A stretch of 8,227 nucleotides of DNA from NCBI GenBank assembly GCA_026713205.1, contig JAPOOY010000070.1, positions 1 through 8,227 on the forward strand, in the 5' to 3' direction. The translations under genes were made by a program, and so were the position numbers. This document shows, one piece after another, positions 6,102-8,227 of this stretch (within the stretch, counting starts at the first letter, position 1; every line of letters starts with the position of its first letter). The notes under the pieces are model-generated. The model was not told where the DNA came from and did not search any database. It saw only the letters and a list, made by a program, of their open reading frames with translations. This DNA comes from Bdellovibrionales bacterium. GTDB taxonomy: Bacteria > Bdellovibrionota > Bdellovibrionia > Bdellovibrionales > UBA1609.

Positions 6102-7007
6102 TTATCTGAAATAAATATTTCCTGTATTTGTTTTCAGGGAAATGGAACCGGTTTTCGTTTGGCCTCTCAATCGGCCTTTCACAGTTAAAGATTTTCCGGA
6201 ATACCGTTTAAAAAAATGTCGGGGAGCATATATCTTTCCACTTTCACTGCGGGCAATCACTTTGGCTCCCGTATTTCTAAAGTTGAATCGGATATCCCCG
6301 CGATCGGAAAAAACCTGAATGTTTTGTGGTTTCAGGGAAGCTATAAGAGTGCCGGACATCAAGGTTCCCTTTAAACTTCCTTCAAACTCCCTGACATTTG
6401 TATTTCCCCGATCGGTTACAAATTGAAGGTTCCCATTTCCTCCCCGTGTTTTAAGCTGGCCTTCGTTAAATAGCACCTTAAAAGAGCCTTTGCTGTCCTT
6501 TAACAAGGTGTCAAGGGAAAAACCCTGTAACTGAACATTTCCCTGGTGTTCATAAGCATTGAACTGGCCGTTTTTTAAGGCAATTTGCCACCTTCCTTTA
6601 CTTTTACGACTTATTATCCGGCCTTGGTTCGCAGACACAAAAACGGGGTGTTTCCATTTAATAACCTGGATAGAACCGGAGGATATGTACAAATTCAAGG
6701 GGGCGGAGGGACCTTTGACGGTTAACTCCTCTTGTTGACCGGCTTTACTTCCCTTTGCTGCCGTCTTCCAGTCTTTTCGTGAATTGTGTCGTGAACTTTC
6801 AATAATGACATTTCCTTCCTCATTCTGAAAAGAAGCGTCTCCCTTTAGTTCAAATCGGTAGGGACCGGAAGCTTTGGTGAAAACCATTTTCCAGGCAGGG
6901 CCTTTAACGGTGATAGAAGTCACCTTCTTTGCGGAAAATGTTTCTCCAAAAGAGGAGAAAGAAGTCCCACAGATTAAAACAACTGATATGAGAATGTGAT
7001 GTTGCAT
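6102..7007 (-). CDS. Secreted beta-solenoid-like protein (DUF4097/adhesin-like)
   Basis: A 301-residue protein with a signal peptide (hydrophobic 5-18, likely cleavage near Gly21), so it should be periplasmic or exported. From about residue 105 on it is a run of short strand-turn units with recurring Gly-Asn/Gly-Asp/Gly-Ser turns: SSGSIQV, HQGNVQL, GGNGNLQFVTDRGNTNV, SDRGDIRFNF, SESGKIYAP, KTGSISL, NTGNIYF. This is the look of DUF4097-type beta-helix proteins; the function of that family is largely unknown. It ends directly after the last strand. A possible SD (AGGAG) sits 20 bases from the ATG, too far to be convincing, and an in-frame stop just upstream rules out a longer form. The fold call is firmer than any role. 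Confidence 0.75.
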   Translation of the reverse strand: MQHHILISVVLICGTSFSSFGETFSAKKVTSITVKGPAWKMVFTKASGPYRFELKGDASFQNEEGNVIIESSRHNSRKDWKTAAKGSKAGQQEELTVKGPSAPLNLYISSGSIQVIKWKHPVFVSANQGRIISRKSKGRWQIALKNGQFNAYEHQGNVQLQGFSLDTLLKDSKGSFKVLFNEGQLKTRGGNGNLQFVTDRGNTNVREFEGSLKGTLMSGTLIASLKPQNIQVFSDRGDIRFNFRNTGAKVIARSESGKIYAPRHFFKRYSGKSLTVKGRLRGQTKTGSISLKTNTGNIYFR

Positions 7008-7038
7008 GTCAAAAACCGGTTAAAAGTCTCCTGACTTC

Positions 7039-7067
7039 TCTATATCCTTAAAAAGGAATTTTGACAC
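7039..7067 (-). promoter_or_regulatory. Weak candidate promoter for the 7007-6102 gene
   Basis: On the minus strand GTGTCA (7067-7062) and TATAGA (7044-7039) are 17 bp apart, each matching four of six consensus bases. It lies between the repeat element and the gene, about 32 bases before the ATG. The match is modest and AT-rich DNA gives many such hits. Confidence 0.3.
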
Positions 7068-7122
7068 TAAAAAGAAAAAAGAAAGTGATCATTAACTTAG
7101 GGAATTTGGCTAAAATAAAGGG

Positions 7123-7332
7123 TTTATACCGATCGTGTTTGAGATTTCCGGTTTTGTTCATGACTTTCAAGGCCAAAGGGAGGTCAAAAGTGAGTTCGGC
7201 TTTGACACAGTAGCGACTGAAGGTCGATCTGTGGCAAAACGCATGTCTGAATTTTTGACCTCCCATTGGCCTTGAAAGTCATCTCTAAAGCTGGGATAAG
7301 AAAACGGAAAACTAAACCATGATCGGTATAAA
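7123..7332 (-). mobile_element. MITE-like repeat element, copy 2 (complete)
   Basis: A non-coding element of about 210 bp, shown on the minus strand to match copy 1. Its termini are imperfect inverted repeats: TTTATACCGATC (7123-7134) is exactly complementary to GATCGGTATAAA (7321-7332), and similarity continues to about 7155 and 7301 through CCGG/CGG and a run of T/A. Inside are a long hairpin (7160-7282) and an 18-base spacer on the right side. The inner core matches copy 1 at 69 of 77 bases. No transposase is encoded. The TATA at the edges would fit a TA target, but the true outer boundary is uncertain. It sits in the divergent intergenic region between the 7007-6102 gene and the thiolase leader, so it could affect either promoter. 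Confidence 0.75.
7160..7282. repeat. Long inverted repeat with variable arms, copy 2
   Basis: Arms 7160-7189 and 7253-7282 are complementary at 29 of 30 positions; the only mismatch is A7177 opposite A7265. The 63-nt loop and the inner GTCAAAA/TTTTGAC match copy 1, while the outer 22 bp of the arms are a different sequence from copy 1. The mismatch is five base pairs outward of GTCAAAA, exactly as in copy 1. No T-run follows the stem on either strand. Confidence 0.9.
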
Positions 7333-7425
7333 AGGTTTTGTGTTTCTATAGTAAATATTTTTCGCTTGTGTTTTTTCTTGACGGAGGCGCTGTGTTCGGA
7401 AACTTTATTGATTGGAGAGGTTAAA

Positions 7426-7485
7426 ATGAATGTATCCTTGGGTGATTCTACCAGCTCCAGTGTTCCATTTGCTTTGAGAGGATGA
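7426..7485 (+). CDS. Possible 19-codon leader peptide overlapping the thiolase start
   Basis: An ATG with a good SD (GGAGAGG, about five bases upstream) opens a 19-codon ORF (MNVSLGDSTSSSVPFALRG). Its TGA overlaps the thiolase ATG as ATGA. The thiolase ATG has GAGAGG directly against it, which is too close for a normal SD, so ribosomes finishing this ORF may start the thiolase by coupling. The peptide is Ser-rich with no codon run that would suggest attenuation. A TTGACG (7378-7383) lies upstream without a convincing -10. The ORF may simply be chance. Confidence 0.4.
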   Translation: MNVSLGDSTSSSVPFALRG

Positions 7486-8227
7486 GTTTGCCGGTTTATA
7501 TTGTTTCTGCAAAACGCACGCCCATTGGTCGATTTCAAGGCGTTTTTTCTCATATTCCTGCCTCAGAATTGGGAGCTGTTGTTCTATCAAATCTTTTAAA
7601 GGATCAGTCTATTCCTCTGGAAAAAGTGGGAGAATGCCTTGTGGGGCAGGTTCTAACGGCTGGAGTGGGGCAGGCCCCCGCAAGGCAAACAGCCATTCGG
7701 GGTGGGCTGTCCTCTTCTACACCTTGCGTCACTGTGAATAAAGTCTGTGGATCGGGTCTCAAGGCCATTATGATGGCTTGTGACAGTATTGAATTAAAAA
7801 GAGCTGAAGTGGTGGTGGCTGGCGGACAGGAAAATATGAGTTTGGCTCCTCATATTTTACCCGGAAGTCGGAAGGGAATGAGTTTGGGATCAGCGGCTTT
7901 ACAGGACACTCTCTTGGAAGACGGTCTTCTCAATCCCTATGATAACCGGCATATGGGTGTTATTGGAGAGGTGTGTGCTGAGAAGTATGGAATCAGCCGG
8001 GAAGAACAGGACGAGTTTGCCAAGGGGAGTTATGAAAAAGCCTTACAGGCTCAGAAAAAAGGTTGGTTTAAGGATGAGATTGTACCTGTTCCCGTAAAAG
8101 AAAAAGCGAAAGAGATAAATATTTTGGAGGATGAAGAACCGGCTCGCGCGCGATTTGAGAAGATGGCTCGGCTTCCGACAATTTTTAAAAAAAACGGCAC
8201 TATCACTCCAGCCAATGCCAGTAAGAT
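7482..8227 (+). CDS. atoB: Acetyl-CoA C-acetyltransferase (thiolase), 3' end beyond window
   Basis: The first 248 residues of a thiolase of usual length about 392. It catalyses the condensation of two acetyl-CoA to acetoacetyl-CoA, or the reverse cleavage. Seen: VYIVSAKRTPIGRFQG near the N-terminus, the nucleophile Cys89 in NKVCGSGLKA (86-95), the family's GGQENMS (114-120), and HMGVIGEVCAEKYGISREEQD (157-177), which fits the biosynthetic AtoB/PhaA type better than FadA. The C-terminal His and Cys catalytic motifs lie outside the window. The ATG at 7482 is the only sensible start, because a stop lies upstream in frame at 7443-7445 and no ATG, GTG or TTG lies between. It overlaps the leader ORF. 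Whether it serves acetoacetate use, polyhydroxybutyrate or mevalonate synthesis cannot be told here. Confidence 0.93.
   Translation, partial: MSLPVYIVSAKRTPIGRFQGVFSHIPASELGAVVLSNLLKDQSIPLEKVGECLVGQVLTAGVGQAPARQTAIRGGLSSSTPCVTVNKVCGSGLKAIMMACDSIELKRAEVVVAGGQENMSLAPHILPGSRKGMSLGSAALQDTLLEDGLLNPYDNRHMGVIGEVCAEKYGISREEQDEFAKGSYEKALQAQKKGWFKDEIVPVPVKEKAKEINILEDEEPARARFEKMARLPTIFKKNGTITPANASK

Noticed and set aside
7024..7037. Small hairpin AAGTC/GACTT with an AGGAG loop as a translation switch
   Set aside because: The AGGAG is 20 bases from the ATG and the stem is only five base pairs, so control of the start is not supported.
7048..7590. Minus-strand ORFs of 61-128 codons across the repeat and the thiolase start
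   Set aside because: They run through the repeat element and antisense to the leader and thiolase, without SDs or recognisable domains.

Overview
The window looks like the chromosome of an AT-rich Gram-negative bacterium. It carries an outer-membrane lipid transport set of MlaE/MlaF/MlaD type, proteins with signal peptides, and Shine-Dalgarno (SD)-led genes. My best guess is a low-GC member of the Bdellovibrionota or a relative. This rests on the lysine-rich protein with a C-terminal Cys/His domain and on the mlaE-mlaF-mlaD order without mlaB or mlaC; it is inference, not proof.

Layout. Bases 1-169 hold the right part of a repeat element (copy 1). A strong-looking promoter then leads into a small HPF/RaiA-like gene (303-680). 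A tRNA-Ser(GGA) gene follows (731-821). Its last 22 bases are repeated exactly 187 bp downstream, and the segment between is purine-rich with a perfect 9-bp hairpin. A family 2 glycosyltransferase (1019-1744) begins just after the second copy and is followed closely by a secreted or membrane protein with an internal duplication (1766-2773). These converge, 4 bp apart, on a minus-strand mlaE-mlaF-mlaD cluster (5037 down to 2778). Upstream on the same minus strand are a lysine-rich Cys/His protein (6089-5211) and a secreted beta-solenoid-like protein (7007-6102), 12 bp apart and probably co-transcribed. The gene-free stretch 7008-7425 holds a complete second copy of the repeat element (about 7123-7332). 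On the plus strand a 19-codon leader ORF overlaps the start of a thiolase, which runs off the end of the window.

How the genes relate. MlaE, MlaF and MlaD should form one inner-membrane ABC complex moving phospholipids between inner and outer membrane. The HPF-like protein would act on ribosomes, the glycosyltransferase on a lipid-linked or envelope sugar, and the thiolase in acetyl-CoA/acetoacetyl-CoA metabolism. I see no single pathway joining them.

The most unusual signal is the repeat family at 1-169 and 7123-7332. The two copies share a core of about 77 bp (69/77 identical) ending in GTCAAAA/TTTTGAC. This core sits in the loop of a long hairpin. The outer 21-22 bp of the hairpin arms are unrelated between copies, yet each pair is complementary except for one mismatch, and that mismatch is at the same stem position in both copies. 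Related terminal inverted repeats lie outside. This is a conserved structure with a variable, covarying stem, which an ordinary non-coding transposon remnant does not obviously explain.
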